64,000 bases of DNA from UBA57 sp013378375 (GTDB taxonomy: Archaea > Thermoproteota > Nitrososphaeria > Nitrososphaerales > UBA57), in assembly GCA_013378375.1 (NCBI GenBank), contig JACAFT010000001.1, positions 1 through 64,000 on the forward strand. The letters are read 5' to 3'. The notes under the pieces were generated by a model. That model was not told the DNA's origin and ran no database searches. It saw only the letters and a program-made list of their open reading frames with translations. The number at the start of each line of letters is the position of its first letter. Positions within the stretch are counted from its first letter, which is position 1. The position numbers and the translations under genes were made by a program. Shown piece after piece: positions 8,747-17,869 of this stretch.

Positions 8747-9556
8747 ATGCCTTCTTTTGAAATTATTTCAATTGGAAACGAACTACTATCTGGCAGGACT
8801 CTCAATACTAATCTTCAAACTATTTGTAAACATTTGGATGATATTGGTTGTGAAATATTACGTGCATTTGTTGTTCGTGACGATACACAAGAAATCTCTT
8901 CTACTTTGAATTCATGTATTTCCAGTGATTCTGAGTGGATATTGCTTTCAGGAGGTCTTGGTCCTACATATGATGATATGACTTTATCTTGTGTAAGTTC
9001 TACTTTGAATTTACCTCTAAAAATTAATCCATTGGCGTTAGAAATGATTATTCAACGTTATGAACTTCTTGTCGAACAGAAAATTATTCAATCATTTGTT
9101 CTTACTGAAAGTAGAAAAAAGATGGCTACTATGCCTTTTGGATCTATTCCTTTACGAAATCGTGTTGGAACTGCTCCTGGAATTTTAATTAAATATAATA
9201 ATAACAACATTGTATGTTTGCCTGGAGTTCCTGATGAGATGGAAAATATTTTAATTCACGAGGTATTTCCTCTGTTGGATAAAAAACTCCTTAATCTTAA
9301 TATGACAAAAACTATTTTTATTAATGGCATAAGTGAATCTGAACTTGCCCCTATAGTTAATGAATTAGTATTAAAGAATCAAGACGTATATATTAAATCA
9401 CATCCTCGTGGTATTAATGAAGGAGTATATTCTATTGAAGTTGTTGTATCTGTTAAATCTATTAATAATTCTAATTCTTCTACAAAACTTAATTCAATCA
9501 TGAATCAATTAATCTCTACTTTAAAATTAATTGATGGTATTGTAATTACTGAATGA
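8747..9556 (+). CDS. cinA: CinA-like molybdopterin-binding domain protein
   Basis: 269 aa. The N-terminus FEIISIGNELLSGRTLNTN and the segment LLSGGLGPTYDDMT are the MoaB/MogA-like (MoCF) fold of the CinA N-terminal domain. The C-terminal NMN deamidase domain of bacterial CinA is absent, as in many archaeal members (COG1058). The ATG at 8747 was chosen because family proteins begin at this strand; an upstream start would add 19 hydrophobic residues. The precise reaction of the stand-alone domain is uncertain; a pyrophosphatase activity is known for the domain in bacteria. Confidence 0.85.
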   Translation: MPSFEIISIGNELLSGRTLNTNLQTICKHLDDIGCEILRAFVVRDDTQEISSTLNSCISSDSEWILLSGGLGPTYDDMTLSCVSSTLNLPLKINPLALEMIIQRYELLVEQKIIQSFVLTESRKKMATMPFGSIPLRNRVGTAPGILIKYNNNNIVCLPGVPDEMENILIHEVFPLLDKKLLNLNMTKTIFINGISESELAPIVNELVLKNQDVYIKSHPRGINEGVYSIEVVVSVKSINNSNSSTKLNSIMNQLISTLKLIDGIVITE

Positions 9557-9558
9557 AA

Positions 9559-9777
9559 TTATTTTTTCTTTTTATCTGACAGCCACCACTGCAGATAATC
9601 ATTTCCTCTTTGTGAATTTTTATCATAATCATCGTATTTTTTATCTCTTATTTTATCTCTTAAATTTACTAATTCATCACGACTTGTAAATAAACCACAA
9701 TTTTTACATGCCATTTTTCTTGTTGAATAATCAAAATTCATATCATGCTCACATTCCGGACATTTTGTCGTTGGCAT
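9559..9777 (-). CDS. Small zinc-ribbon protein
   Basis: 72 aa. An N-terminal zinc ribbon (CPECEHD then CKNCG, two CxxC knuckles 17 residues apart) is followed by a charged helical tail ending KKKK. It resembles the TFIIB-type ribbon but is too short to be a transcription factor. A TATATATAAA element near 9797-9806 (minus strand) lies 25-30 bases before the ATG. It is convergent with the CinA-like gene, with two bases between stops. Specific function not known. Confidence 0.75.
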   Translation of the reverse strand: MPTTKCPECEHDMNFDYSTRKMACKNCGLFTSRDELVNLRDKIRDKKYDDYDKNSQRGNDYLQWWLSDKKKK

Positions 9778-9947
9778 TAGTTTATCAAAATAAAGTCTCT
9801 ATATATAAAACTGATTGATTTTCTAAATTTATTTTATACGAGTTTTATTAATCTACAAATTTCTAGTTTTTTTTGATAATTTTGTTTAATTGTCAAGTTT
9901 ATATGATTAATACTGTACAAAAGTAACATTAATATACTATTAATTGA

Positions 9948-11153
9948 ATGGATTTTCCTATGGAACCTGGTAACATTACTTGGCTACTAGTGGCTTCGGC
10001 CTTAGTTATGCTCATGACACCTGGTCTTGCATTTTTTTATGGTGGACTGGTTCGAGCAAAAAACGTTATAAATATTATGATGCAATGTTTTGCTATTTTA
10101 GCAATAATTAGCATTACATGGATCCTCTGGGGATATTCTTTAGCTTTCGCTCCATCTGTTGCAGGGCTTGGTTTTGTAGGAGGTCTGGCTCATATTGGAC
10201 TTAAAGGTGTGACTGGTGCGGAATCTCAGACATTTATGGTCTTTCAAATGATGTTTGCAATAATTACCCCTGCACTGATTGTTGGCGCTATTGCCGATAG
10301 ATTCAAATTTACAACTCTTATTGTATTTGTTGTTTTATGGTCTACGATTGTATATTCTCCAATTGCACATTGGGTATGGGCTGGAGATGGATGGCTATTT
10401 AATATGGGTGCTCTCGACTTTGCAGGAGGAACTGTAGTTCATATATCATCTGGTATGTCTGCTCTTGTTGCCGCTATTTTAGTTGGTGCACGAAAAGGAA
10501 AATCAGCTACTATGAAACCACATAATATTCCATTTGTATTATTAGGAACTGCATTACTATGGTTTGGATGGTTTGGATTTAATGCTGGAAGCGCATTAGC
10601 TGCTAACGATCAAGCTGTTAATGCATTTATTGTTACTAATACATCTGCTGCTGCAGGTGCATTAATGATGATGATTTTAAGTATGCGTTCAACAGGAAAA
10701 CCTAGTGCTATAATGACTGCTACTGGTGCTGTTGCAGGTTTAGTTGCAATTACTCCTGCTTCTGGCTTTGTAGGTCCTCTTGCTGCTATTATTATAGGAG
10801 CTGGTGTTGGATTGGTCTCATGGTTTGCAATTGAATTCAAAAATTCACGTGGCTGGGACGATTCATTAGATGTTTGGGCAGTCCATGGTATGGGTGGTGT
10901 TTGGGGCGCCATTGCTACAGGACTATTTGCATCAGCAGCTATTGGCGGTACTGACGGAGTATTTATGGGAGGATCTATTTCTGTACTTACTACGCAAATC
11001 ATTGCTATTGCTGTTACTGCTGGTTATGCCATTGCAGTAACTATAGCCCTCTTGAAAATTCTAGATGCAACACTCGGACTACGTGTTTCATCTTCTGACG
11101 AAGAGGCTGGAATGGATAAAACCGTTCATGCTGAAGAAGCATATCTGTCATAA
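9948..11153 (+). CDS. amt: Ammonium transporter Amt
   Basis: 401 aa integral membrane protein with about 11 transmembrane helices. Amt family signatures are MLMTPGLAFFYGGLVRAKN, HWVWAGDGWLFNMGALDFAGG, and the pore twin histidines in GTVVHISSG (about residue 165) and DVWAVHGMGGVWG (about 310). It takes up ammonium, the energy and nitrogen source in ammonia-oxidising relatives. It has its own promoter (AT-rich, 9896-9937) and a strong hairpin after it, so it is likely monocistronic and highly expressed. Codon use and GC are higher than in its neighbours, as usual for abundant proteins. Confidence 0.97.
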   Translation: MDFPMEPGNITWLLVASALVMLMTPGLAFFYGGLVRAKNVINIMMQCFAILAIISITWILWGYSLAFAPSVAGLGFVGGLAHIGLKGVTGAESQTFMVFQMMFAIITPALIVGAIADRFKFTTLIVFVVLWSTIVYSPIAHWVWAGDGWLFNMGALDFAGGTVVHISSGMSALVAAILVGARKGKSATMKPHNIPFVLLGTALLWFGWFGFNAGSALAANDQAVNAFIVTNTSAAAGALMMMILSMRSTGKPSAIMTATGAVAGLVAITPASGFVGPLAAIIIGAGVGLVSWFAIEFKNSRGWDDSLDVWAVHGMGGVWGAIATGLFASAAIGGTDGVFMGGSISVLTTQIIAIAVTAGYAIAVTIALLKILDATLGLRVSSSDEEAGMDKTVHAEEAYLS

Positions 11154-11163
11154 ACAATATTGA

Positions 11164-11193
11164 AAAATCAATCAGGAAATCCTGATTGATTTT
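11164..11193 (+). terminator. Hairpin plus T-tract after amt
   Basis: A perfect 14-bp inverted repeat (left arm AAAATCAATCAGGA, two-base loop, right arm its exact complement) is followed by AAATTTTTTT. It starts 11 bases after the amt stop. It looks like a bacterial intrinsic terminator; in archaea the T-tract ends transcription and the stem may stabilise the amt mRNA 3' end. Confidence 0.8.
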
Positions 11194-11251
11194 AAATTTT
11201 TTTCATAATATATGGTTATTAACTAATAATTACAAATTATTGTTGATACTG

Positions 11252-12139
11252 TTGCCTGAATGGATTGTAATGTCCGGACCCTCTTCTACGAATTTATCTG
11301 CTACTTTAGCTAAATCTCTTAATTATGAATTACATGAGGTTGAAACTAAATCATTTCCTGACGGAGAAAAAAAAATTCGTATAAACGAAGATGTTCAAGG
11401 AAAGAATATAATTTTTGTTCAAAGTCTTTATCCTCCTGTTGATCATCATGTTATGCAATTTTTATTGACCGTTTATAAATTGAGTCAAATGGGTTCAAAA
11501 GTTTATGCTTGTGTGCCATATTTGGCATATGCACGTCAAGATCTTGAATTTCAACGTGGAGAAACAGCTAGTCTTGCTGTAATTTCAAGATTATTTAGAT
11601 CAATTGGTGTAAATTCTCTCCTTACTGTTGATATACACAGCACTCATGGTCTTGGATATTTTTCATTTCCTACTTTTAGTGTTTCTGCAATGCCATTACT
11701 TGCTAACTATGTTTCTAATAATATTAAATTAAATTCTCCTCTTGCTGTATCTCCAGATTTTGGCGGATCATCTCGAGTTGAAGCATTTTCAAAATTATTG
11801 AATATTGATTATATCTCATTAAAAAAATCACGTAGTCGTACAACTGGAGAAGTTGTAATGGAAGATAGTAATGTGGAAGTTGCTGGTCGTGATATTATAT
11901 TAGTTGATGATATGATTAGTACTGGAACAAGTATTGTAAGAGCTGCTAATTATCTTCATAAACTTAATTCTGGAAAAATTATTACATTATGCACGCATGC
12001 ATTGATGGTCAATAATGCATCTGATGTAATTAAAGAAGCCGGAGTTGAAACTGTAATAGCTACAAATACTATTCCTAGTGATGTGAGTAAAGTTGACGTT
12101 ACAAAAATTATTGCCGAACATTATAAATCAATACAATAA
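11252..12139 (+). CDS. prs: Ribose-phosphate pyrophosphokinase (PRPP synthetase)
   Basis: Makes PRPP from ribose 5-phosphate and ATP for nucleotide, His and Trp synthesis. Visible: SFPDGEKKIRI, YLAYARQDLEFQRGE (catalytic flexible-loop region), the metal site VDIHS, and the PRPP loop ILVDDMISTGTSI. The TTG at 11252 is chosen because the first beta strand (WIVMSGPSS) would be lost with the ATG at 11270. About 295 aa, the usual length. The next gene starts just after the stop. Confidence 0.92.
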   Translation: MPEWIVMSGPSSTNLSATLAKSLNYELHEVETKSFPDGEKKIRINEDVQGKNIIFVQSLYPPVDHHVMQFLLTVYKLSQMGSKVYACVPYLAYARQDLEFQRGETASLAVISRLFRSIGVNSLLTVDIHSTHGLGYFSFPTFSVSAMPLLANYVSNNIKLNSPLAVSPDFGGSSRVEAFSKLLNIDYISLKKSRSRTTGEVVMEDSNVEVAGRDIILVDDMISTGTSIVRAANYLHKLNSGKIITLCTHALMVNNASDVIKEAGVETVIATNTIPSDVSKVDVTKIIAEHYKSIQ

Positions 12140-12152
12140 TTCTACACTTGTA

Positions 12153-13154
12153 TTGTTCATATTTTCAGGTGATTTTCCTCAAATTGGTAAAAGTGAACTA
12201 AATGCACTATTAGAATCAAATAATATATCTTATACCATTGTTAAAGAAAATTTTCGTATTATGATTCTATCATTTAATTATTACAGAAATTCTTTTAACG
12301 ATATATTTAGTAGGATTGCATATTGTAATTATTTTGGTATTTTATTATTTTATTATCAAATCGATAATGAAAATTTTTGTACGCTAGATAATTCTCACGA
12401 CTATATTAAAAATATTAAAACATTTTCAGTTAAAAAAATTAATAATGTAAAAAAAATTAATATTAAATTTGAAAGTCTTATTGGATCATTAGTAAAAAAA
12501 TCATTTCCATCTTTGAATGTTTGTTTAGATAATCCTGATATGTATCTTTTTATTTGTGAATTTGATGATCTGTTGTTAGTTTTTTCCAAATCTGACAGAT
12601 ACGATTTACCTCGCTGGCAGAATCGAAGACCTAGAGCTAGACCATTTTTTCGTCCATTTTCTGTTTATCCAAAACTCTCTAGGGCCCTGATAAATTTATG
12701 TAGATTAAATTCCGGACAAACTATTCTTGATCCATTTTGTGGTACTGGAAGTTTTGGTATTGAAGCATCTCTTATGAATATTAATTTTATCGGAATAGAT
12801 ATTTCTCATAAAATTTGCATTGGTTCTCAAAAGAATTTTACACATTATGAATTATCTAATTGTCATAATATAAATTCTGATTCTCTCTATTTGCCTGTCA
12901 ATGAAGTTGATGGAATTGTTACTGATTTTCCATATGGTAGAAGTAGTATTAAGAAATTTACTGATACGAGTAAATTTCAAAGTGATTTTTTTAATGAAAT
13001 TTCACCTATTTTAAAAAGTCATTCATATTTTGTTTATATGCTTCCTAAGAATTGGATTAATTTTACACATTCTGATTTTGAACTAGTAGACCAACATGAA
13101 ATATATATTCATAAAAAGCTTACTCGTTTGATTAATGTAGTAAAAAAACGTTGA
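12153..13154 (+). CDS. Trm-G10/Trm11-like tRNA guanosine N2-methyltransferase
   Basis: 333 aa SAM-dependent RNA methylase. The N-terminal half is a diverged THUMP-like RNA-binding region. The C-terminal Rossmann domain has motif I DPFCGTGSFGIEASL (about residues 200-214), motif FIGIDIS, and the catalytic motif TDFPYG in place of the usual DPPY. The family makes N2-methyl or dimethyl G10 in tRNA. The TTG at 12153 follows the prs stop; the longer frame overlaps prs. It starts a block of RNA-maturation genes. The F in place of the first P of the motif is a mild oddity. Confidence 0.82.
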   Translation: MFIFSGDFPQIGKSELNALLESNNISYTIVKENFRIMILSFNYYRNSFNDIFSRIAYCNYFGILLFYYQIDNENFCTLDNSHDYIKNIKTFSVKKINNVKKINIKFESLIGSLVKKSFPSLNVCLDNPDMYLFICEFDDLLLVFSKSDRYDLPRWQNRRPRARPFFRPFSVYPKLSRALINLCRLNSGQTILDPFCGTGSFGIEASLMNINFIGIDISHKICIGSQKNFTHYELSNCHNINSDSLYLPVNEVDGIVTDFPYGRSSIKKFTDTSKFQSDFFNEISPILKSHSYFVYMLPKNWINFTHSDFELVDQHEIYIHKKLTRLINVVKKR

Positions 13155-13170
13155 ATATTTATTATTCAAC
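13150..13170. terminator. Short hairpin between methylase and RNase Z genes
   Basis: A 7-bp inverted repeat (GTTGAAT and ATTCAAC) around an AT-rich 7-base loop overlaps the stop region of the methylase gene. It could mark the 3' end of the upstream transcript; RNase Z begins 22 bases later. Confidence 0.35.
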
Positions 13171-13191
13171 ACGATAATATACTATAATATT

Positions 13192-14154
13192 ATGTCTGAT
13201 TTGAAAATTCTATTTCTTGGTACTGCTGGAGCAATTCCTACTACTAAACGTAATCTCATATCCAGTTTAATTATACGGGATGGGGAGTTATTTATTTTTG
13301 ATATTGGCGAAGGAATGCAACAATCTATGATGAAATGTAAAGTTGGAATGAATAGAAAAACATCTATATTTATCTCACATTTACATGGCGATCATATTCT
13401 TGGAATACTTGGATTGATTCAGAGTATGTCTCTTTTGTTACGTGATAAACCTCTTTATATTTATGGACCTAAAGGACTTTCTAAATTTATTCGGAGTAAT
13501 ATTAAAATTTTAAACTTATCTTTAAATTTTAAATTTATTATTCGAGAAATTGATTCTGGTTTAATTGTTAAAGAAAATGATTATAAAATTTATGCAAAAA
13601 AAGGTAAACATTCTATTACTAATTATTCTTACATCTTTGTTGAATCTGATCGCCCTGGAAAATTTCATATTTCCAAAGTAAAAAAATTAGGTATTCCTGA
13701 AGGAACTAAATGGTCTAGCTTACAACGAGGTAAGTCTATTCAATTCAAAGGAAAAACAATTAATTCATCACAAGTATTGGGTAAACCAAGACCTGGTAGA
13801 AAAATTGGCATATCCGGGGATACTCGACCTACAAAACAATTAACTCGATTTTTTTCTAATTGCGATGTTTTAATTCATGAATCGACATTTTCTAAAGAAG
13901 ATAAAGATCTTGCAAAAGATAGATTTCATAGTACATCTGTCGAAGCTGCAATTGTGGCAAAAAATTCTAATTCAAATCTATTACTTATGACTCACTTTAG
14001 CTCCAGATATGTAGACTTAAAACTACTTGAAAAGCAAGCCCGTTCTGTGCATAAGAATGCGGTAGCTGCCGTGGATTTTTTATCATTTTATCTACCTTAT
14101 CCTGATGAAAAAAAACTTACAAGACTTCATGTTTTGGAGCAAACCAATCGATAA
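13192..14154 (+). CDS. rnz: Ribonuclease Z (tRNA 3'-end endonuclease)
   Basis: 320 aa metallo-beta-lactamase nuclease that removes 3' trailers from tRNA precursors. The zinc motif HLHGDHILG (about residue 64) and downstream metal ligands SGDTRP, HESTF and MTHFSSR follow the short-form RNase Z pattern. The protein is close to the usual 300-310 aa. It sits among other tRNA maturation genes. Its 3' end overlaps the convergent RNA-binding gene by 38 bases, so the two mRNAs are antisense at their tails. Confidence 0.94.
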   Translation: MSDLKILFLGTAGAIPTTKRNLISSLIIRDGELFIFDIGEGMQQSMMKCKVGMNRKTSIFISHLHGDHILGILGLIQSMSLLLRDKPLYIYGPKGLSKFIRSNIKILNLSLNFKFIIREIDSGLIVKENDYKIYAKKGKHSITNYSYIFVESDRPGKFHISKVKKLGIPEGTKWSSLQRGKSIQFKGKTINSSQVLGKPRPGRKIGISGDTRPTKQLTRFFSNCDVLIHESTFSKEDKDLAKDRFHSTSVEAAIVAKNSNSNLLLMTHFSSRYVDLKLLEKQARSVHKNAVAAVDFLSFYLPYPDEKKLTRLHVLEQTNR

Positions 14155-14521
14155 ATTTAGAGATATTGTCTGAGTGTATTTCAACTTTTATTGGACCTAG
14201 CGGTGATTCATTTTCATTTTCACATATAACTAAAGAATTAATCATTGCTGCTTGTTTATTGAATAATATATAAGTGGAATTATTTTTTACATTTTTTAAG
14301 AGATTTTTTCTTGCTATATGAATAGATTGTTTTGATAAAAGTATTTTATATATATTTTCTAGTAATTTATAATCTGAAGTTTCTGCTTTAATAGTATTAT
14401 TTGCAGTATTATAATCTAATTCTATTATATTTGATAAAGCTATGAATATTTTATTTTTATCTTCAGAATTATTTTTTTTTGTATGTATTGCTATCCTTAT
14501 TTTATTATTAAATTGTTGCAA
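14117..14521 (-). CDS. RNA-binding protein, UPF0201/COG1325 family
   Basis: 134 aa. The C-terminal segment ILFNKQAAMINSL and PLGPIKVEIH match the LYxRFDKQAA...DPIxVKIKI pattern of archaeal RNA-binding proteins once predicted to belong to the exosome (PF01877). It starts with TTG after a GAGAG ribosome site and follows the UPF0200 kinase gene with a 5-base gap. This gene pair is conserved in archaea and fused in some. Its overlap with RNase Z is tail to tail. Confidence 0.75.
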   Translation of the reverse strand: MQQFNNKIRIAIHTKKNNSEDKNKIFIALSNIIELDYNTANNTIKAETSDYKLLENIYKILLSKQSIHIARKNLLKNVKNNSTYILFNKQAAMINSLVICENENESPLGPIKVEIHSDNISKFIDWFAPKHEVL

Positions 14522-14526
14522 TTTTA

Positions 14527-15084
14527 TTACTCTCTAATTAATCTTAATAAAATCTTTTTAGATTTGTCGATGAATTCTTTTTCTGTCAAATTTATATTAG
14601 ACACTGTTATATCTGCTGAATTAATAATACTATTTAATCCTATCTTTAATTCTTTTTTGTCTCTTTCATTAAATGATTTATAATTAATTGGCGCATCACT
14701 TCTTGCTCGTTTTTGTAAAAATTTAATTCTTTGTTCAGTTGTACTCTCAATTAAAATTATTGATACATTGCCTATTTTTTTAAATAATTTTATTTCTTCT
14801 TTATTTCTTATTCCGTCAATTATTATGTTATAATTTTTTGTTAATTGTATTTCATTTAAACATAATTTTGCTACAATATCTTTTCCTTCTTTTTCTCTTA
14901 ATTCTATCATTAATTTTGATAAGGTTTCGGCATTATTACTTAATCCTCTTTTTTTTGCTTGATTTCTTATTTGATCTCCCATGACTATTATTTTATATCC
15001 AATTGTTTCTCCTACTTTACAGAATATGGATTTTCCTGAACCAGGTAATCCTGTTACACATATTATTGTTTTATTATTTTTCAT
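14527..15084 (-). CDS. UPF0200 P-loop kinase (dephospho-CoA-kinase-like)
   Basis: 185 aa nucleotide kinase-like ATPase. P-loop GLPGSGKSIF lies near residue 14; VMGDQIRNQAKKRG and a lid region rich in Arg (TTEQRIKFLQKRARSDAP) follow the UPF0200 pattern. The true substrate is not known. It is cotranscribed with the RNA-binding gene downstream, which suggests a shared role. The ATG at 15084 is preferred to the TTG one codon before it. Confidence 0.78.
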   Translation of the reverse strand: MKNNKTIICVTGLPGSGKSIFCKVGETIGYKIIVMGDQIRNQAKKRGLSNNAETLSKLMIELREKEGKDIVAKLCLNEIQLTKNYNIIIDGIRNKEEIKLFKKIGNVSIILIESTTEQRIKFLQKRARSDAPINYKSFNERDKKELKIGLNSIINSADITVSNINLTEKEFIDKSKKILLRLIRE

Positions 15085-15171
15085 CAATACTGTCTATTTT
15101 TCTATTATTTATGGACCTAAAAAAATTTTTATGATGAATATTAAAATATGTATGTAGTAATTAATCAAATT

Positions 15172-15732
15172 ATGCGTACTTTCATTTCACTTGATGTAAA
15201 TGATTCCAATATTATTGAGAATGTCCTTAATTTTCATGATATTGTTTCTGATTTTCATTCTTCTATGAGGCTTGTAAATCCTAATCAACTTCATTTTACT
15301 CTAAAATTTCTTGGTGATGTGAGTTCTGATAGAATTCAAAAAATTTCTAATTTATTATCTGAAATAAATACTAAAAAATTTTCTGCGACCTTTAATTCGA
15401 TTGGCGTATTTCCTAATTATAATACATTATCAATTATTTGGATGGGTGTTGATAATAATTCTGTTAAATTTATTGACTCTCTCTCAAATAATGTAAATAC
15501 TGCTCTTTGTGCTTTGTATAAATTTGACGATATAAAATTTATACCGCATGTTACTTTATGTCGACTTAAGAATTTAAAAAATAAATCAAAACTTGTTTCT
15601 TTGCTTAAGAATAATTCTGATTTAATTTTTGGAACACAGGAATTTCATAATTTTTCATTAAAAAGTAGTAAATTAACTGATAAAGGACCTCTTTATACAA
15701 CATTATCTAATTTCAAATTTCATGATGTGTGA
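15172..15732 (+). CDS. thpR: RNA 2',3'-cyclic phosphodiesterase ThpR (2H family)
   Basis: 186 aa. The two histidine motifs of the 2H superfamily are present: HFTLKFLG (about residue 42) and HVTLCRL (about residue 131). Members hydrolyse 2',3'-cyclic phosphates and can ligate tRNA halves with 2'-5' bonds in vitro. The archaeal splicing endonuclease leaves 2',3'-cyclic ends, so a link to tRNA splicing is reasonable but inferred. The ATG at 15172 matches the family N-terminus MRTFISLDV. The CCA gene overlaps its stop by four bases. Confidence 0.9.
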   Translation: MRTFISLDVNDSNIIENVLNFHDIVSDFHSSMRLVNPNQLHFTLKFLGDVSSDRIQKISNLLSEINTKKFSATFNSIGVFPNYNTLSIIWMGVDNNSVKFIDSLSNNVNTALCALYKFDDIKFIPHVTLCRLKNLKNKSKLVSLLKNNSDLIFGTQEFHNFSLKSSKLTDKGPLYTTLSNFKFHDV

Positions 15733-17102
15733 AGTATTTGAAATTAAAATCTGTGACTAACTTAGCAATAAAAAGTTGCAAACCTTCGATCATTTACCAG
15801 CGTAAGTTGAATGCTCTATCTAGTGAAATCATTAATAATTTAAAGAAAAATTCTTCTGACTTTCCTGTAACAAATATTTCCTTAGCTGGTTCAATTGCTA
15901 AAGGAACTTGGTTACCAAATCATGCTGATGTTGATATATTTGTTAAACTAGATAAAAATTCAACACGTCAACAATTAGAAAAATCACTTGAAATTGGTAA
16001 AATAACATTACAAAAATATAAATGGTATTTGAGATATTCTGAACATCCGTATATTGAAGCTCTTATTCCATTCGAAAATTCAGAAATTAAAGTTAATGTC
16101 GTCTCATGTTTTGATGTAAGTCCTTCTAATTGGAAAAGTGCTGCTGATAGATCTACTTATCATACTAAATATATCCTTGAAAATTTTACACCTAAAATGA
16201 AAGATGAAGTCCGTTTATTAAAGAAATTCTTGATATCAAATAATCTTTATGGGGCTGAAATCAAAGTTCAAGGTTTTAGTGGTTATGTGTGTGAATTGCT
16301 AGTCTTAAAATATAAAACTTTTAATAATATTTTAAAAAATATTTGTAATTTTACTTATGGATCAAGTATTTATTTTAATGAAAATGATTCCAAATTTGTT
16401 AATCTTCATGACACATCTATTATAATATTGGATCCTGTTGATCCACAAAGAAATCTTGGTTCTGCAATTTCTAATGAATCATTAAATAAATTTATATTTA
16501 TATCTACACAGTTTCTAAATAATCCATCTCTGGATTTTTTTAAACCTCCAAAATTAATTATTAATAAAAATTTGGCTGATAATTTATTATTAATATATTT
16601 TAAACATGATCCTAAGCCAGTTGATATATTATGGGGGCAATTACGTCGTTCTATTAATCATCTTTCAAAATTTATCATAAATAATGATTTTTCAATTTTT
16701 CGTTCTACAATTTCTAGTAATGATAAAAATCAAAGTGGGTTCATATTTTTAATTGATCAAATGAATATTTCTAAAATAAAAATTCATTCAGGACCTATGA
16801 TAAATATGATTGATGAATCTATGAATTTCGTTAAAAAAAATCAAAGAAAAAATTTATTATTTTGGCTTAATGAATCGGGACATATTAATTCTATTCAAAA
16901 TCGTAATTATTTTGATTTAAAAAACTTACTTTCTTCTACGGATTCTCAAAGTTCTTTAGGTCTTGCACCTGGACTGAAAAAGGATTTTTATAATAATTTT
17001 AGACTTTATTCAGGTAAATCTGTCATTTCTTTTTCTTCTAAAAAACCATGGCTATATGATTCTGTTTGTGATTTAATTGGTTTCGAATCCCATCTTTATT
17101 GA
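15729..17102 (+). CDS. cca: CCA-adding enzyme (archaeal class I tRNA nucleotidyltransferase)
   Basis: 457 aa. The polymerase motif is LAGSIAKGTW followed by DVDIFV (about residues 54-72), and the catalytic DxD plus the basic central and tail domains match archaeal class I enzymes in length. It adds CCA to tRNA 3' ends; none of the tRNA genes here encodes CCA, so the enzyme is needed. GTG start overlapping the thpR stop (GTGA), so the two are translationally coupled. Its 3' end overlaps the kinase gene by 26 bases. Confidence 0.93.
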   Translation: MKYLKLKSVTNLAIKSCKPSIIYQRKLNALSSEIINNLKKNSSDFPVTNISLAGSIAKGTWLPNHADVDIFVKLDKNSTRQQLEKSLEIGKITLQKYKWYLRYSEHPYIEALIPFENSEIKVNVVSCFDVSPSNWKSAADRSTYHTKYILENFTPKMKDEVRLLKKFLISNNLYGAEIKVQGFSGYVCELLVLKYKTFNNILKNICNFTYGSSIYFNENDSKFVNLHDTSIIILDPVDPQRNLGSAISNESLNKFIFISTQFLNNPSLDFFKPPKLIINKNLADNLLLIYFKHDPKPVDILWGQLRRSINHLSKFIINNDFSIFRSTISSNDKNQSGFIFLIDQMNISKIKIHSGPMINMIDESMNFVKKNQRKNLLFWLNESGHINSIQNRNYFDLKNLLSSTDSQSSLGLAPGLKKDFYNNFRLYSGKSVISFSSKKPWLYDSVCDLIGFESHLY

Positions 17103-17838
17103 TCTTTCAAAAATATCTGATTCTGACAGATTATTTGATTTACTTTGTTATCCTATTTATGATCCTAAGACCTTTAATTCTAGATTGATCGAATTAGAAA
17201 CATTAGGAATCAAATCTATTGAATTATCTGGTCCTACTATCCTGAATAATAACAAAATATTGGGGAAAGGAACTCGTGGACTAGTTTTAAAAGCAAATCT
17301 TGGTAATTCTTCTATTGCAGTAAAAATTCGTCGTATTGATTCTCCTCGAATTAATTTAATTTCTGAAGCTAATATTCAATTATTTGCAAATAAATTTGGA
17401 ATTGGTCCACAAATTATTAATTATTCTGATAATTGTATTGCAATGGAATTAATTGAAGGTCAATTATTAATTGATTTTTTTTATAAAATGGATTCAGTTA
17501 ATATTGTTTTAATAAAAAAAACCCTTGAATCATTATTATCTCAATGTTATTTATTGGATCTTCATGGTATCGATCATGGAGAATTGAGCGATCTTAAGAA
17601 ACATGTTATAATAAATAATAGAGTTAATATAATTGATTTTGATTCTGCCAGTCTAACAAGAAAACCTTCTAATGTTACATCTTGTGTCCAATATTTGTTT
17701 ATTGGTGGACCTCCATCTGGTCTATTACAAAATATTTTCTCCATAGACAGAGAGAAATTAATAATTACTTTAAAAAATTACAAAAGAACTCCTAACTATC
17801 TTAATTTTATTCGGATTATCAATTTATTGAAACTATAA
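17077..17838 (+). CDS. RIO/Bud32-like atypical protein kinase (COG2112)
   Basis: 253 aa. Kinase elements: glycine loop GKGTRGLV (about residue 64), VAIK-type lysine in AVKIRR, hinge AMELIEG, catalytic loop HGIDHGELSDLKKHVI (no Asp at the usual HRD position; Glu may serve), and DFD in IIDFDSAS. This matches predicted archaeal Ser/Thr kinases of COG2112. It overlaps cca and belongs to the same operon, so an RNA-metabolism substrate is plausible. TTG start. Confidence 0.78.
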   Translation: MVSNPIFIDLSKISDSDRLFDLLCYPIYDPKTFNSRLIELETLGIKSIELSGPTILNNNKILGKGTRGLVLKANLGNSSIAVKIRRIDSPRINLISEANIQLFANKFGIGPQIINYSDNCIAMELIEGQLLIDFFYKMDSVNIVLIKKTLESLLSQCYLLDLHGIDHGELSDLKKHVIINNRVNIIDFDSASLTRKPSNVTSCVQYLFIGGPPSGLLQNIFSIDREKLIITLKNYKRTPNYLNFIRIINLLKL

Positions 17839-17869
17839 TAAATACTTCTTAATTCTTATGAAATTATGT

